A stretch of DNA of 64,000 bases from Blastobasis lacticolella (Eukaryota > Arthropoda > Insecta > Lepidoptera > Blastobasidae), in assembly GCA_905147135.1 (NCBI GenBank), contig LR990067.1:310001-374000 (forward strand). Direction: 5' to 3'. The position numbers and the translations under genes are program-made. The notes beneath the pieces are model-generated. The model was not told the DNA's origin. It made no database searches and worked only from the letters and a program-made list of their open reading frames with translations. This document shows, one piece after another, positions 25,501-40,500 of this stretch (position 1 is its first letter; each line of letters begins with the position of its first letter).

Positions 25501-28500
25501 TTCCTTCATGTGCTCCATAGGGGTACCACGATGGAAGGTGTCGGTGCTTTCTTGATCCCTAAGGTTCCCTAAGCTTGCCTTGGCCTGGCAAGATTACTAG
25601 GTATATCCTTGATATACCGCTGTCATTCTTTATAACCCCGTAATTCTTCATCTGAGAATGGGGCCCCTGTGTATTTTCTATTTATCAATTTAGGATCCTT
25701 TGGACAGCTTTTTCCCTACGTTTTACGAGATGAAGGATCGCAACAACTGTGGTGTCCCTTCTTACTGAATATAAAACCAACTAGGGTGAACCAACACAAA
25801 ATTATTGGTTGAATCTAATTATCAAAACTCGAATGCCATGCGTTAAATTGCAAGAATTGACGTGGATATTTCTTATTGAATTCCTCTAAAGAAAATTACT
25901 TTAATTAAGGCATTTAAGTTTCATTAGTCCAGAATGAAGTTACTTGTCACAATGCTGGGTGATTTAGAAACCAAACTTAGGACCAGCTTAGAAAGTAATT
26001 TACTGAAAATAAGGTCAAAGTGTGCGGGAATATGAATTAAAGTCACAGGTAGAGTTTAAAATATACGTTTATTTACTTAATTTAGACTCTACAATTGAAA
26101 CTATTTTATGATTTTAACCAAGAATTTCTGATAATAGAGAAATTCGTGATTCTGATCATTCGATTCCTAGGGCCAATACCTATCGAAAATGGAAAACGTC
26201 AGGCCAGTATTGCATAAACCATTTTCGCCCAATTAAGTCTAATTATGATTAATTAATTAATTAGTATCGTTTAAACAATTGTTCGTTCGAATCAAATCAC
26301 TACATTCACATAATTGAAAGTCAAAGCGTCAAACTTGGTTAGCAAAGTTAAAACATATAATCAAACATAAGCTTAATTAAGTCAATTAATGTAAAACAAT
26401 TAGTCGATATAAATGCTAACTTATCAGTGAACTAATCGACTCATTAACGCTGCGCGTCATGTGGGGATTGATCAACTCACACGCTTTTTGGCCTAATAAT
26501 TATATAGATTATAGGTATATTCGTCAATTAGACTAGTCGTAAGACTTAAGATACAGATTTATTTAAATCTATCTGAAACCTTAGTTATTATTATAGATTT
26601 TTTATTCTTAAGCTAGCTTGTTCGCTTTCGTGGTATTGTCTTTACATCGATATCTCAGCGTGAATTTATTGAACATTTTGGTATGCGAACTTTTATTTTT
26701 TTCACACTTTCAAGTGTGTCACTTGTGAATAAGCTTGACGCGTTTGTGGGAATTTATTGCTTACCCAAACTAACATAATATCGTGTAAAAAGTGTAAAAA
26801 ATTGGTCTTGGTTTTCGAAATTTTAAGTACCCATAGAAATCTGAAACTAATGGGGACCCAGGGCGTACTCCTGTTCACTGAACTATTCAACAGAATACTG
26901 GCTGACTGGAATACCTGACGCGTCGCGCGTAAATATTATTACGCCAATATATAAAGGAAAAGGCACTGTGCCAGAGTGCGGCATGAGCCACACAATGAAG
27001 CTATTATCGACCAAAGACTTCGCCAGGAATGTTCCTTGTTGGAGTGCCAATACGGCTTCATGCCAGGCTACAGCACCATGGATCCAATATTTGCCTTCAG
27101 GGTCCTACAGGAGTTTCACTGCAGTCGAAATCAACTTCCACATTACGCATTTCTCGACCTGCAGAGGGCTTTCGACAGTGTACCTTGGGAGATAATCCGG
27201 TGGGCTCTGAGATCATAGTCTGTGCCCGCGGCGTATACATGTATGCCAATACTGGAGCTGTCGTCAAAGCTATCGTAAGCCAAACTATTCCCTTCCTGAT
27301 TACTGTAGGTGTTCACCAGGGTTCTGTGCTGAGCCCTTACTTGTTTTGCATTATGCTTGATGCCCTCTCAGCGGAAATTCAGGACATGCCTCCTTGGCTT
27401 ATAAAGTACGCTGACAACATTGTACTTGTGAGTAAGCTTAGGCAGCACTTTGTGACCAGGGTAAACATGTGGAAGGATGTGCTAGAAAACGGTGGTTTAA
27501 AGCTGAATGTCGCCAAAAAAGAGTATATGGTCAAAAGAGTATATGCAGTGCGGATTCCGAAACCATCCGTATAGATAACGAAGCTGTCAATAGAACAGAC
27601 AAATCCAAATACCTCGGATCGGTGATGCACGGGTCCAGCGATATCGACCCCGATGTCAAGTTCCGAATCTCTGCAGCATGGGCCAAATGGCAGGAACTCA
27701 CGGGATTTGACAGGGATTTCCGGGTCATCTGTGACCCGGAAATCCCTGCCAAGCTCAAAAGACTTAAATATAAGAGTATAATTAGACCTGTAATGCTCTA
27801 TGGCTGCAAGACATGGCCAGCGCTGACGAAACACGTTTGCGAACTTCACGCCATCGAAATGACAATGCTGCGGTGGAGGTGCGGAGTTACGCGGCTCGAT
27901 CGAATACGTAACGAGTACAGCCTTACCGTGAGGGATATCGCATATAAGATCGAGGAAGCTCGCCTGCACTGGTATGGTCACTGCGTAAGCCTCAGGGATA
28001 CGTGAAAAATAGATGCCTGGACCTGCCGGTATCAGGCAATAGGCTCCGTGGGCGCCCCAAGAAGCGATGGATTAACATCGCTGAGTCGGATTCGAGAGCC
28101 AACGGCCAAAGACGCGAGGATGCCGAAGACGGCAAGCGGACCCTGGCAGAAACCGGAATAAACACTAGGATGATGATGATATAATAAAAATATTATTTAA
28201 AGTTTCGTATAAAGTGGGTTCGCTACACAATGTCCGCTAACCTTCTTTCCAGGCTTATGACGACTGTCCAAAGCTGCTTCTCAAATCACGATGTAGGCGA
28301 GGTGCAGGGCAGCTCTATCACGATGTCCACCTTTGCTTCCTCCTGGGGCTGTTATTAAACTGAATCGTAGCTATGGTTACATTCAGATCCGAATTCAGGA
28401 TGGAAAGTTTGCTACCGTAATGGTTTACTAAGCCTAGGTAGTTGCATCATGCTGGCAGATTCGTCAGCCTTTGCTCTACTTCACAGTCCTTTAACTGGTA

Positions 28501-31500
28501 TAATTATTTTCCAGGATCGGCCGTGGAACCTCAATTGCGCTTGTGTTGTAGCGTACAAGTACAACCATCCGCTGTCCAGCTGCGCTATCCTTACACCGAG
28601 ACATGTGCTCACCACGGCCACACCAATTGAAACCGTACTGGAGCGCTACAGGAACTATGTGAGTGCAACCTCATAGCGTCGTGTTTCTCATTACTGAGGG
28701 TCGTGAATCCCCCGATGAACAGTCAATGTTTGCTTTGCGTTGTCTCTCTGTAGCTTTATAGTGACCGGATTTGATCGGACTATCTAGCGGCTTCCCGACC
28801 TGTTACCATAAGCTGCTCGAGATTGTGACCGGGCTATGTGGCCTAATAATTCCAGGCTCCTTCGTAGGCAGGTAGTGGAAAGCTTACTCTTACATTCAGC
28901 TCACGAAGAATTGGTGGCTCACAATCGGTGTCTATAAATTGGAGTAAAACTTAAAATGGGGCCTGACTTGAGACTTTTAAAATCGGTGAAATATTGCTTC
29001 AATCTGGTAAGTTCACCTAGTTTTTTAGATGCCAGTAAATGACTGCAAAGCTGAAGAGATATCGATACTTACAAAATTTGTGGCGTGCTCTTTAAGATGC
29101 TTAGTTGTATGTCCTTAAACTGTGGCGCAATAACGAATGGAGCTTTCTTGGCGGTGGACCGCATACTTATGTCATTGTGGGGTTCAATTGGATTAGGTTT
29201 AGTCGTCCCCAGTCGGACACTCAAGATTTTAGACAGTACTTCGAGACTTAGCTCCACAACATCGAGGGTATTTAGCACAGCCCGTATAAAAAGCGTGTCC
29301 AATACTGTCATCATCGTTGATGTTAATGAGTAACAGAGTATAGCACCGAGCCTTGCGGGACATCAGCGTTAATGTCCAAGCTATCGGCGCAATTGCAGTT
29401 GACTACGGATTTGATCTATTTTCATGATTCCATGCCAAACCCAGGAAGACCTCGCTGTATATCTCTCCTCGACTCTCAATATCTAAAGCCCAACTTTGTG
29501 TGAGATACACTTGACGATCACCCGTTGAGCGACGACTTCGGAAATCATATTGAAGGTCTCTTGAGAGATCGTGTTATTTTAGGTAACTGAGAACCTGAGC
29601 GTTTATAACATGCTTCATCACCTTATTAGAGACCTCATGAGATGGCATTAAACGTTTTCAAGCCTTGTATATGTGTACAAGGTGGTCGATAAGTCCCTCT
29701 CTACTCCATTTCAACGGGCCTGGGAATATTCCGACTGGGCCTGGTGACTTGAATGGCAGGAAGTTGACGATTACCCATATTATCTTGTCCTTGGTTAATT
29801 TTTTGTCATCTTGTGATCAATCTGCTTAACTCAGTTTGTGCTTCCCGTTGTGTTTGGTCGAGGGGACCATTGGCCGGTGGAACTGGCCCCGCACTAGTGT
29901 CCGCTACTGACACAGGGGTGCATGCGGGCGGTGTCGCGCTAGGCCTAGTTTCTGCGGGAGTTAGCTCCCATCGATTGCTGTAAGCGACCTTCTGTTTTTT
30001 TCTTAGCCTTAGACGTTCCTGCGAGCAATGTCAGCTGTTGCACTTCTATTTTTGTTTTGGACCTGCTGTCCTTCATCCCCGCCCCTCATCCCCTCATCCT
30101 TCATAGAGGTGGCATCTTCCTGGGAGGTGTCTCTGGCAAGACAGCCTGAAGGTCAGCCAGGTCCAAATCTGCACCCGTGGTTTTCACCGCTGGTGCAAAA
30201 GGCTCATTGGGGGGCGCTGCCGCTGCTGTTTTGCCTAGGTGTACCGTTCGACAGACTGAGGCCGTTGGTGCGTCCCGGTTGGGTACGTTATTGGCAATTT
30301 GATTATCCATGTAAATTAATGTTAAATGTCATCCCTGGTAGCGTTCCACTCTCCCCGGCACCCGCAATGCGGGGACGACATTAGACGGTTTCCCATGCCG
30401 CCAGAACTACCCTAGGAATATAGGGCCGTTTTTGGAAAAGTTCTGCCGGTACGTGTTGGCGGCCGCACTAACATTCGTCCCCCTTTAAAACCGAACCCTA
30501 GCCTGGCAGCCCTCTGACGGGATGCCTCAGCCGATCGATCCCACCCCCATTGCTGGGGAACTGGTTTCAAGGCGCCGGTGGTTCACCCTCGCTTAGCACT
30601 GTTTGGCATCTGCAAGGTGAAATTTGTTCTGCCTTCTTGTTGTTCATCGAGCAAGCATTTAACTTCTGCTTTGCATCAGCAACATTCGAGTTGTAATAAT
30701 AATTCTACTATTATACTTTGAAATGGATAAAGAGAAGTAAGAAGGCGGATCCCGCCCCTGGCACTTGCGCGCCGCGCGGGTGCACAGTTGGGATTGATGC
30801 TCAGATGATATAATGATGATGATGATGGTGATAACAATTAACAACGGTTGAAACTCACCGGAGTTTCAGACGGCCGGAGCCTTCAAGCCGGCAATCCTTC
30901 ACTCTATCGGTCTGGTTTGGAAATTTTGCTTTTTACATTACTTAATGATACCATTTAAAACCTTGATTGCAGGCAACCCTGAAAAACACAATACTAATTT
31001 TATACGAACTGAGAGTTCATCAACCCCATTTCAACACTAGTGCACGTGCATTTCCGGCTCGGATCCATTACCATCCGGATGTGAGTATTTATATAATAAT
31101 AAACCGTTTATTTCAGGCATTATAAATTACAAAGTATAAACAATGTAAACAAGCATATATTCTGTTAGTAGTAATAACCTTAAAAACAAAGTGTTAGTAC
31201 TTATTTTCCCTTTTTTGCGATCTCAGTGATATCCTGGCGGAATTGTAATCACTGGGATCTGCGTCTGGGTAAATAGTACTTACTTAACTGGTTTCTTATC
31301 CCAGGTAAATATAATTAACAGTGTAACTATCGCACTATATCTTCCATCGTTATAAAATCGTAAAGACGACAGTTGTACAAAACGGGAAAGTTGCGATTGA
31401 AACTCGCATGAAGGGGATTCCGTAATAGTTATAGCAGTAAGAGCTATTTTGGAACCGCTAACGCGAATGTTTATTTTATAATATTTCAAACACTATAAGC

Positions 31501-34500
31501 TTGTTTTCCACCTTAGTGGTATAAAAAATATATATATGTCGTCGCGTGAAAGAAAGGGGTGTACCAGGATCATTATCATCAGGGTGGTGATATCAGTATT
31601 AGATCGTATTCGTCCAGATAAATTAAAGAAAAGGTTCACATTTACTCTACTGTATTGATTCCAATTCATTTTTGCACATCACTTATAATTTCACTTGAAA
31701 TCAGAGCGGTATTACAATGTAGGCAGTTGAGGTAATTTACTTTCTTATTTCAAAGGTGATTTTAAAATTATTTTATTTTTAAACGCAAAGAACACTTTCT
31801 ATAAACGAACTTCAAACGTAAACAAACGAAATGTGGAGACAGTTTTAAGACGCGTCACTCCTCGGCGGCGGTCGCGCCAAGAATGGCCGCCACTCCGCCC
31901 GAGTCGTGCCGTCGAGACTCTGTCAGCACGGCTCACCAGAGGGCGCACTCCCACTTCCGTTTTCTTCGTCATGAGTCCGTACTTTTGACCACATTATTCC
32001 ATACTATTGACCGTGATCCGTCACGGCTGTCCTACTGTACACACGTCCTCGTGTGTTATATGAAACATGAAAACCATAGCACAGTACCATATTCGCTCGG
32101 TCACTTCTGACCACAACACATCACCCAAGTAATTCTTATGAATCATGTGAAAGGATCTATCACAACTGCTTTAACCCACCAATAATTAAGTAACTGCTAT
32201 TTGTGTACACATAAAACATACGTACATTATCATTTATCATACTAAATCATAGATTGAGAGAGACTTGAGAGAACAACATCATCTCGTACACAAACTACTC
32301 TTTATAAGTTGCCGACATAAATTCAGCTATGGCTTCAGTTTATGAGCGAGGCGTGACAGGATACCAGACAATGAACCGTATCACAATTACCACAAATGAA
32401 AGTTTCATCATCATCACCAGTGTTTTCCCCTTGATGATCTTCTTGAGTGGGAAACATCACAAATCCAATCACAAAGCTCGTGTACTGTCCCCGACCTTCA
32501 TTACTGTAGGTACTTAGATTCACTACAAATATGTGACATACCTACCTAAATAAAATTTTCAGTACTCAGCAAAAGACCCAATGTTACTTCGAGTGTGATC
32601 GAAACACTCCTTCATTAAATGCCATATGATTTTTGGTCATCCGTCAGCGCCATCCTAATTTTAAAAATAAGAGTAATGTTACCATACAGAAGAAATGACA
32701 CACAGGCGAACCACCACACTGATGAACGCTATCACGCATTCGGGCCGGCACGCAACCGGGCCGGCACGCAACTGGACTTGCACAATAGCGAAATACCACA
32801 CAGACTAGGTGCCACACAGACTGGGTGTTACTCTGGTCAGTGCCACTCTATACGTCAAACTATGAGTTTATTCTATATCCTGTATCACGTCTGCCATAGC
32901 ACGATACAGGTAAGATGTCACACAAGGGTAAATGGCACAGAGGCGAAATGCCACACAGCAAAATACCACACCGGCGAAATGCCATACAGGTGGAATGCCT
33001 CACAGGCTTAATGCCACACAGACTAAATGTCACACAGACTTTATGCTACACAGGCGAAATGCCAAACAGGCGAGATGCCACACAGGCGGGATGCCACACA
33101 GGCGGAATGCCACACTGACGGGATGCCACACAGGCGGAATGCCACACAGGCGGGAGCCACACAGGCGGGAGAGACACAGGCGAGACAAATAAATAGATGT
33201 TAATAAACATTGCAAACATATACGCTCAGTGTTGTTCATTCGTCATATTTTTTAAACCGGTAGGTACTAATAGACTCTAGTAATACTTCTTTCTATAATA
33301 TAGGGGCACCACTGTAGTAGCCGTACTTATATAACCTGTGCGTAGGTATCTACTGTTAGACTATACAGTATACTTTTCAATATGAAATTGCTAAAATCAT
33401 GAAGTAGTTACTTTGACACGCTTTACTTCACTAATAGCTGTCTATAGACTCTCAGCTACGGTCTACGAGTTACACAGCAAGTAATCGTCACAAACCCGAA
33501 CAATTGTTCACGGTGATACAAAAACAACATTATCTCTACTGCTCAATATCAAAACTAAATCAGGAGTTTAATAATAAGAAGCTCTCCCGTCTATCTGATA
33601 CGCCAGTCATGGGTTACAGCAGTCCATCTGTTACAACACCAAAACTAAACAAGTAATAATCATCGTCAACGATTTTAACTGTTCGAATTAGTATACTCTA
33701 TCTAGACTTAACGTAACGTTTAAGCTCCCATTTTGAAACGATTTAACAATGTTTGTAATAATGAAGGTGTCCCATATCCAGCCGTCTTCTAAAAAAAATT
33801 ACAACATTCAATTTGCCATCTACACTAATCTACAGCCACAACATCGAGACTTTCGGGGCTCTCAGCCCAATGCGTCACACACATGACTCCCAGGCCACTC
33901 CAAGTCAGCCAAATAAATCAGGATGTTTGACTTCAACAACAGTTCAGGTACTACTAAACTTGTACTGGCAGAAGGATAAAAATTCACGATTGCTTACACT
34001 ACCTCATCTTACTGGTCCAAGAACAGAACTCGAAAAAGTTACTTAATATCGGTAATCAAGGAAATTTCAGTACTCGAAGCTGAAGTTAATTTATAAAACC
34101 GACTTATCAACAATCACCAAAATATCTGGACTTTCAACATTTTCTCACAAAGCTTGAAACAACTACCTTCTATAAAAGTCACGCTCCCATAGCCTCCATC
34201 AGGCCGGTAAGCAAGCATAAAACTCTCCCATAGGCTCCATCAGCCCACCATCATTGATAAAACACGACCACCTCCTTCCGACGATGCAACAAATTTTGAG
34301 AAAACAAAACTATCACATAAATCTTATAAAAACTTCAGCTCGATAGTCGTCACATTTGGGTTAGCTTCTTAGATAGATCCGTCTAACAAAGTCTTTATCC
34401 AGGTCAAACTAAGTCACATTAACATAGTACAAATGGTCGGTTGAACTAAGTCACAGGTTTATCTTTAGTTACTCAAACATAATTCGAAATTATCTACCGT

Positions 34501-37500
34501 CAATCAGTTCACTTGATACCACCATAAAATTAAATTACTAAACAAACTACCCTTTTTTTTTTAATTTTATGAAATGTATATGGGTGATCCCATTGTTGCC
34601 ATGGAAAACTATATCATTGGAAAACTACGACCACAATAACAAACATTATACTGAAATATGGAAAATTTCGTTCGAATGTCTCCGGTTAAATGTAAACAAA
34701 CACGCTATCAATTTTGCTCTTTTTTTTCGATACATGTTGGCATGTTGTCCCGCTCGCATTGAAATCGCGGTGATCTGTACTGGGTCATTATTGAAATTTT
34801 GCACATTCGAAGCCTATCCTATCTCTAAGACACAACATCCTAAAGTACACCAGCTAATTGTTCCACAAACTTACTGTCACGGCATCCCTGCTGAAATAGG
34901 TAAGAAAACGATAGGTACAATTATTTCTGTCGTACGTGGAATAATTGTACCTATCGTTTTAATACCCGACGACCTGAGTGGTTCAATGGTCAACATGCCG
35001 GTCTGCCACGCAAGAGGTCCCGGGTTCGATTCCTGGCCGGGCAGAAATTGAAATGATGAATTTTAATTTCTGTTACGGGTCTGGGTGTTCTATGTATAAT
35101 AAGCATGCATTTAAAAAAAAAAAAAAAAGTATTTAAGTAGTATATCAGTTATCTAGCACCCATAGTACAAGCTTTGCTTAGTTTGGGGCTAGATGGCGCT
35201 GTGTGAATTTGTCCAAGAATATTATTATTATATATTATTAATACATTTAGCACTCCATCCAGTACACGGTTTCATACACATATTATGTAACACCCTGTAT
35301 ATTGTGACGGCATTGTCATTATATCAATATTCCTGAATTTATCTCTTAGTAAATTTCTTGGTCCCAATTGATAAATCGCGCGAATAGCCCTTTTCTGCAA
35401 TACAAATACATTGTGCCAGTCGGCAGCGTGTCCCCACAGCAGTATGCCATAGGCCATAATACTGTGGAAATAACTAAAGTAAACTAATCTTGCTGTAGCC
35501 TCGTCAGAAATACCCCGCATTTTCTTTACAGCATATGCTGCAGAACTTAGCCTTTTCGCCAATCTATCATTGCAATTTATTATCCAGAGTAAAGCCTAAA
35601 AATACTGTAGAATCAACAAGATTCAAATTTTCGCCTTTTATTTGTACATTAGTGGGCACTGATCTAACATTTGGCAAAGACAATTTTAAACATTTTGTCT
35701 TCTTGCCATTCAGTAATAAATTATTAACCGTAAACCAGTTTACCACTTCTGCAATAGCTTTGTTCACGTCTTCATATGTTAATTGTTGTCTTTTTACTTT
35801 AAACACTAAAGATGTATCGTCCGCGAACAAGACAATTTCATGGGTATCTTTTACAAAGTACGGTAAGTCATTTACATAAACAAGAAACAAAAACGGGCCC
35901 AAAATAGATCCCTGGGGGACACCCATAGAGACAACAGACCCCATAGATCTCTCTCCGTTCACATAAACTTTTTGAGTTCTATGACTCAAGTATGAATTTA
36001 GCAAGTTCAGGGCCAAGTCCTTTATTCCATAATGTTGTAATTTCCTGACCAATATATCATGATTAACGCAATAAAAGGCTTTGGATAAATCACAGAAAAC
36101 CCCTTAGGCATCACGTGATTCCTCCCAGGCCCCAAAGATATGTTTAATAAGTTCAACACCTGCATCAGCTGTTGAACGACCGCGTTTCGGTCGCGAATCA
36201 CACTTCCGAGTTTTTGGTAACAACATTATCATTTATCTTTAAACTGTACTTAGTATCGCGATTTGTTACTTTTCCAGTTTTACTCTTTCTTATCTGCCAT
36301 GTGGATTTTACTACATCTGTGCTATTTTTTTTAGTTTGTGCTTAACGAAATTCGATTTAGCTGTAGCACAAAAACGTTTAAATAACTTCGAATAATGTTT
36401 AACATACTCAGCAAATTCTACGCTATTATTATACGCCCAATTTCAGCAGATCGTTCAACAGACAGCTTGAAAATATCAGTGCGTTCCTTGCATTTTAGGC
36501 AATTACGAGCAAGTATTAGGGAACCTCCATGAAGTGCCTGCCCTCTTGTAAACGAACATGCAAGTTTATGGTTGTTAAAGCCAAATATGAGCTGGTGATC
36601 TTTTAACCAATGTTCAGTAATGCAAAAAATATCAACATTCTCACCGTTCATGAATTGCTCAACTTCCAATTCTTTATTCGTCATGCCTTGGATATTTTGA
36701 TGTACTAAGTTAACTATACAATTTTGTTTATTATTATAACATTTTACCTTACGTACATCCAAAGGCTTATTACCACTATTTACTAATGACTTTATGCCAG
36801 AACAGTCCTGTATATTCTGAACAATATCAAAAGATTTACTGTTCAAGTCTAACAGTGGACTGTTATATGCCAGAGATGGCAGCGACAGCAAAGATAGGCG
36901 ACTTAAAGCAATTAATGATGGCATATGGAAAACCTGTCGATTTAAATCCCACAGTAAGATTTTCTAGATTTGCCCCATGCCATTGATGCCCATCAAAGTT
37001 TTCCTGTCCATTCTCCCGGGCCAGTTCAGGGGTCACCAGTTTTTCAAACCCCACCCAATGTACTAAGCGATACGCCTCAAAGGCCGAGGGTATCAAGATA
37101 CCCATCAAGATATACGCGCCAACAGCAGCAGCCACAACAGCAGGGATACTTTGCGCGACAGCAGCAATAACTCCAGCAGCAGGAAAACTTGGCACAGCGT
37201 CATGTGAGAGGTGCATTTGCCACGGAGAACGCACCCATGATGTTGTAGCCTTCTTCGAATAATATTGATACTTTCAGACAGTAGTAAGCTAGTTACTGTG
37301 CAAAAGTTCGACTAGCATCAAAGTACGAAACGGTCACCCATCCAGTCCCCGGCTATTGCGAGCATTGCTTAACCTTGGTTATCGTTCCCTCAAGCACGCA
37401 GCCACTACACAAGTGTCGCTCTACCAAAATTTGATGTTTGTAGGGAAGGAAGGGCAAGATGAATATAGCGGGCAACACGAATCATTCCCGTAGGTTCTTT

Positions 37501-40500
37501 CTACTCGTTCCGTACATGAAAGTACCTACGCGGCGGGACGCGCGGGGCGGGCCGACTTCACAAGCCCGTGCGAACTCGGCTGCCGTGGGGAGAGCGCGCG
37601 TTTTAGTGACGAGAAACAGAATTGACGCAAGAAAATAAAATATTTTGTCACGATAATAATAAAGGCCCTGACACAAACAAAGCTCGGCGCGAGCGTGGCG
37701 CGAGCGCGGTGCGATAGTTGCCTAGGCAACGCGCCAGCATCGCGCCGCGCTCGCGCCGCGCTCAGGCCGCGCTCACGCCGGCGTGAGCGCGGCGCCGCGC
37801 CTGCGCTGTGCAGTGCCACAAACTTATCAGACCTGGTACCGGCGGCGCTGTTTTTAGGATTGACATGTCAGTTCAAATACATTTCAAAAGTAAGTGTCGA
37901 TATTTTTCCGCAGTTCCAGTTTTGGCCACCGCGTTTCTATGACAATCGGCACACATAGAGTGGCTGCTCCATTATTCGGGGAATTGAATTTTTAGGATGG
38001 TAATACTCCCACATGTCGTAATAGCGGGTTAATTACTCGTTTCTTTTTACCAACAGTCCGAATCTTTCCTCCTAATTTGACTGGTGCAGATAATTTAGAA
38101 CCTGAGGACGAATTTAGGCTTACTTTTTATTCCCCTCCACTCGCTAGCTTGCAAGAGTATATATTATAAGGTAGGTAAAAACCTGAAGCTTGGAAAAGTA
38201 AGCCCTACCTCTGAAATAAGTCGCCTTTTACGACACCTCTTAGTGTGGACGGCGATGCTATTTTACTCTGTTGGACACCACACTGCAAATTTTGCTCCCT
38301 AGGTAGGCCCCCTAAGGTAGGTAGGATGAGGGGGCACAGCTTTCCTACATTAGAATCAAAACATTTCAGTCCGACTTACTTGTCGAGTTAGACAAACTTT
38401 TAATGATTCCGTAACATAGAGCACAAATTCTACAGTGCAAAAATTCGGTGGCTAGAGTCTAACGCTGATATAGATGTTTTGTTTAAGTACCCGCTACAGT
38501 GCACAGAAAATTGCGCTCAATCTTATCCACCACAATTTTCCGTTCAGTATAAAATAGACGAACAATTGCCCAAAGTTTACTTCATGGCCATGGATCGTAG
38601 TTCTTCTTGTTCGTGTACAATTGACTTACCGCCATACAGAATTTAATTCGACTTTTTTCTAACAGATTTATCGCTAGCGGCTGAACCGGGATTTGTCGCT
38701 AGTATAGTCCCCGCGGGCTTTAGTAACCCACTCTTACGTATTTGTGTCTTTGACATTTGTCAAAACGCACTTGCCAGGTGAAATTATTAAATATTTATGG
38801 TAGAATTTTTTTGTAGTTTTTTTAAATATTTATGGTAGATTTTTTTAGTAATTTATATAATCTGGCTACCAGTAGACACTGGCAAAGACACATAACAGAC
38901 TAGACACAAATCAAAAATATTCCCTGTTCGCTCACTCTACAATTATTATGAACCTCGCTATCCCGTTTTTTCGTCTATTGAAATAAGCTGTCAGAAAATA
39001 ACGCGCGCAATCTTTTGAACGCTCCACATGTTGCTGGAGCTCCTGAAGACCATAGATAGGTAACATATAGGGAAAGCAAAATTGTCATAATGTCTACTCG
39101 AAGCAAATGGAACAAATGGGAGTTTTATTAGATACATGACTGTTTTAATCAATATCTAAACAATCCTAATGTCAAACTGAGTACCTACTTCAACTGTCAC
39201 AATATAGATAAATTGCTGAAATAATAAGTTTAAGGGAAGTATTGGATATAGAAATAATAATCTTGTATATGTATATCCTTATTAATTTATTAACCGTAAC
39301 ACTGATAACGTTGTAATGTCAATCTCTTAGCAATGTTCTGTCTCTCTGTGTCACTGTTTGACCAACCAGTGATAATGATTTACTACGATTTCCGAAATTA
39401 AAAATAGATTTCTCAAGTTTCTCTGACCGAGGGTCAGCAGGGTTTCATTACACCAGCACCGAATAGCCTTAGGTACATTGCACTGTGCCTGGATATAGAT
39501 CTAGATACTGTCAAACAACAAATATCAAAAATACAAAACGAAAAAAGCTACCATAATATTTATCGGTTAATTTTGTGACCTCAAATAAATGTAAACAATA
39601 AGTACTACAAAATACATTAATTTCACTTAAATTCAAATGATTTCCAAAAGATCACATTTCTTTCAATATTTTCAAAATCTATCTGAATACATGTTACGTA
39701 CCGTTACAATCTTTGCTGTACATCTTCCAAATCAAACAGCAACTTACCTGCTCTAAACTCGGCCATACATGCTTGAGAAACTCAAAATATTACTGTTTTC
39801 GTGCCGCTTTTATGTTTTTGTACTTATTTCGAAAATAAACGTCCCACACAGTAAAATGCTGGAAATATCACTGTGATATCACATGAAAACTTAAACATAA
39901 AAAAAAGAATGTCTGGTCGATGTGACAGCTGAAGTATCAGTTTGTTTACAGATAGGAATATTATATTTGAGTTTTAAAGTAATGTAGTGCTGCCAGCAAA
40001 GACTTCTATATATGGACCGGTTCATTGTACAAAGGCAATGAGACCACTTCATTGGAGCTAAAACTGCAATAGAGCTCCAATGTCGTCTCAGTGACGTCTC
40101 GGACATGTCTACGAATGGTCGTTACTTTGCAATCTAAGAATGCCGAGTTGCGTAGGAAACACATGCACTAATTCCGATAAGCAGCAACCAAAAACATCAT
40201 GTATTATTTGTAAAACTTATGTTTTTAGCATTTGCAATAAATATTTCAGTGTTTATTGCAAAATTTTTAAACGACCATAATTAGTTGGTATCTTCAATCA
40301 AATTCAATGCACTCCATCTGATTGTTTTTGTTTGTGACTTTGCACTGGCGGTAAAACACCATGGATTTAGTTCTGACCATTAAATGTGGGTAGAACAGAA
40401 AAAAATACTTATTACTGTAATATGTTTAGTACAGCATAACCCGGAACGGACTAATATTTGGAACAAGCGCCATAGTTACTTTTGTTCAGCTTGAAAATAG

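Noticed and set aside
28253..28324. Possible extra protease exon (AYDDCPKLLLKSR) after a TTCTTTCCAG acceptor
   Set aside because: No donor keeps phase with the next exon. The GTAGGC and GTGCAG donors create a stop or the wrong frame, and exons b and c already join in phase.
32913..33185. CRISPR-like array
   Set aside because: Units of 15-16 bp are contiguous without unique spacers, so this is a minisatellite in eukaryotic DNA.
34966..35043. Functional tRNA-Gly gene
   Set aside because: A and B boxes are present, but the acceptor stem is mismatched and the SINE body follows directly.
34569..35051. 160-codon + strand open frame
   Set aside because: It runs through a fold-back and a tRNA-derived SINE and has no recognisable domain.
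36863..37234. 123-codon - strand frame (Ala/Ile/Val-rich)
   Set aside because: Antisense of the P/Q-rich + strand fragment; composition follows from the Gln/CAG run on the other strand.
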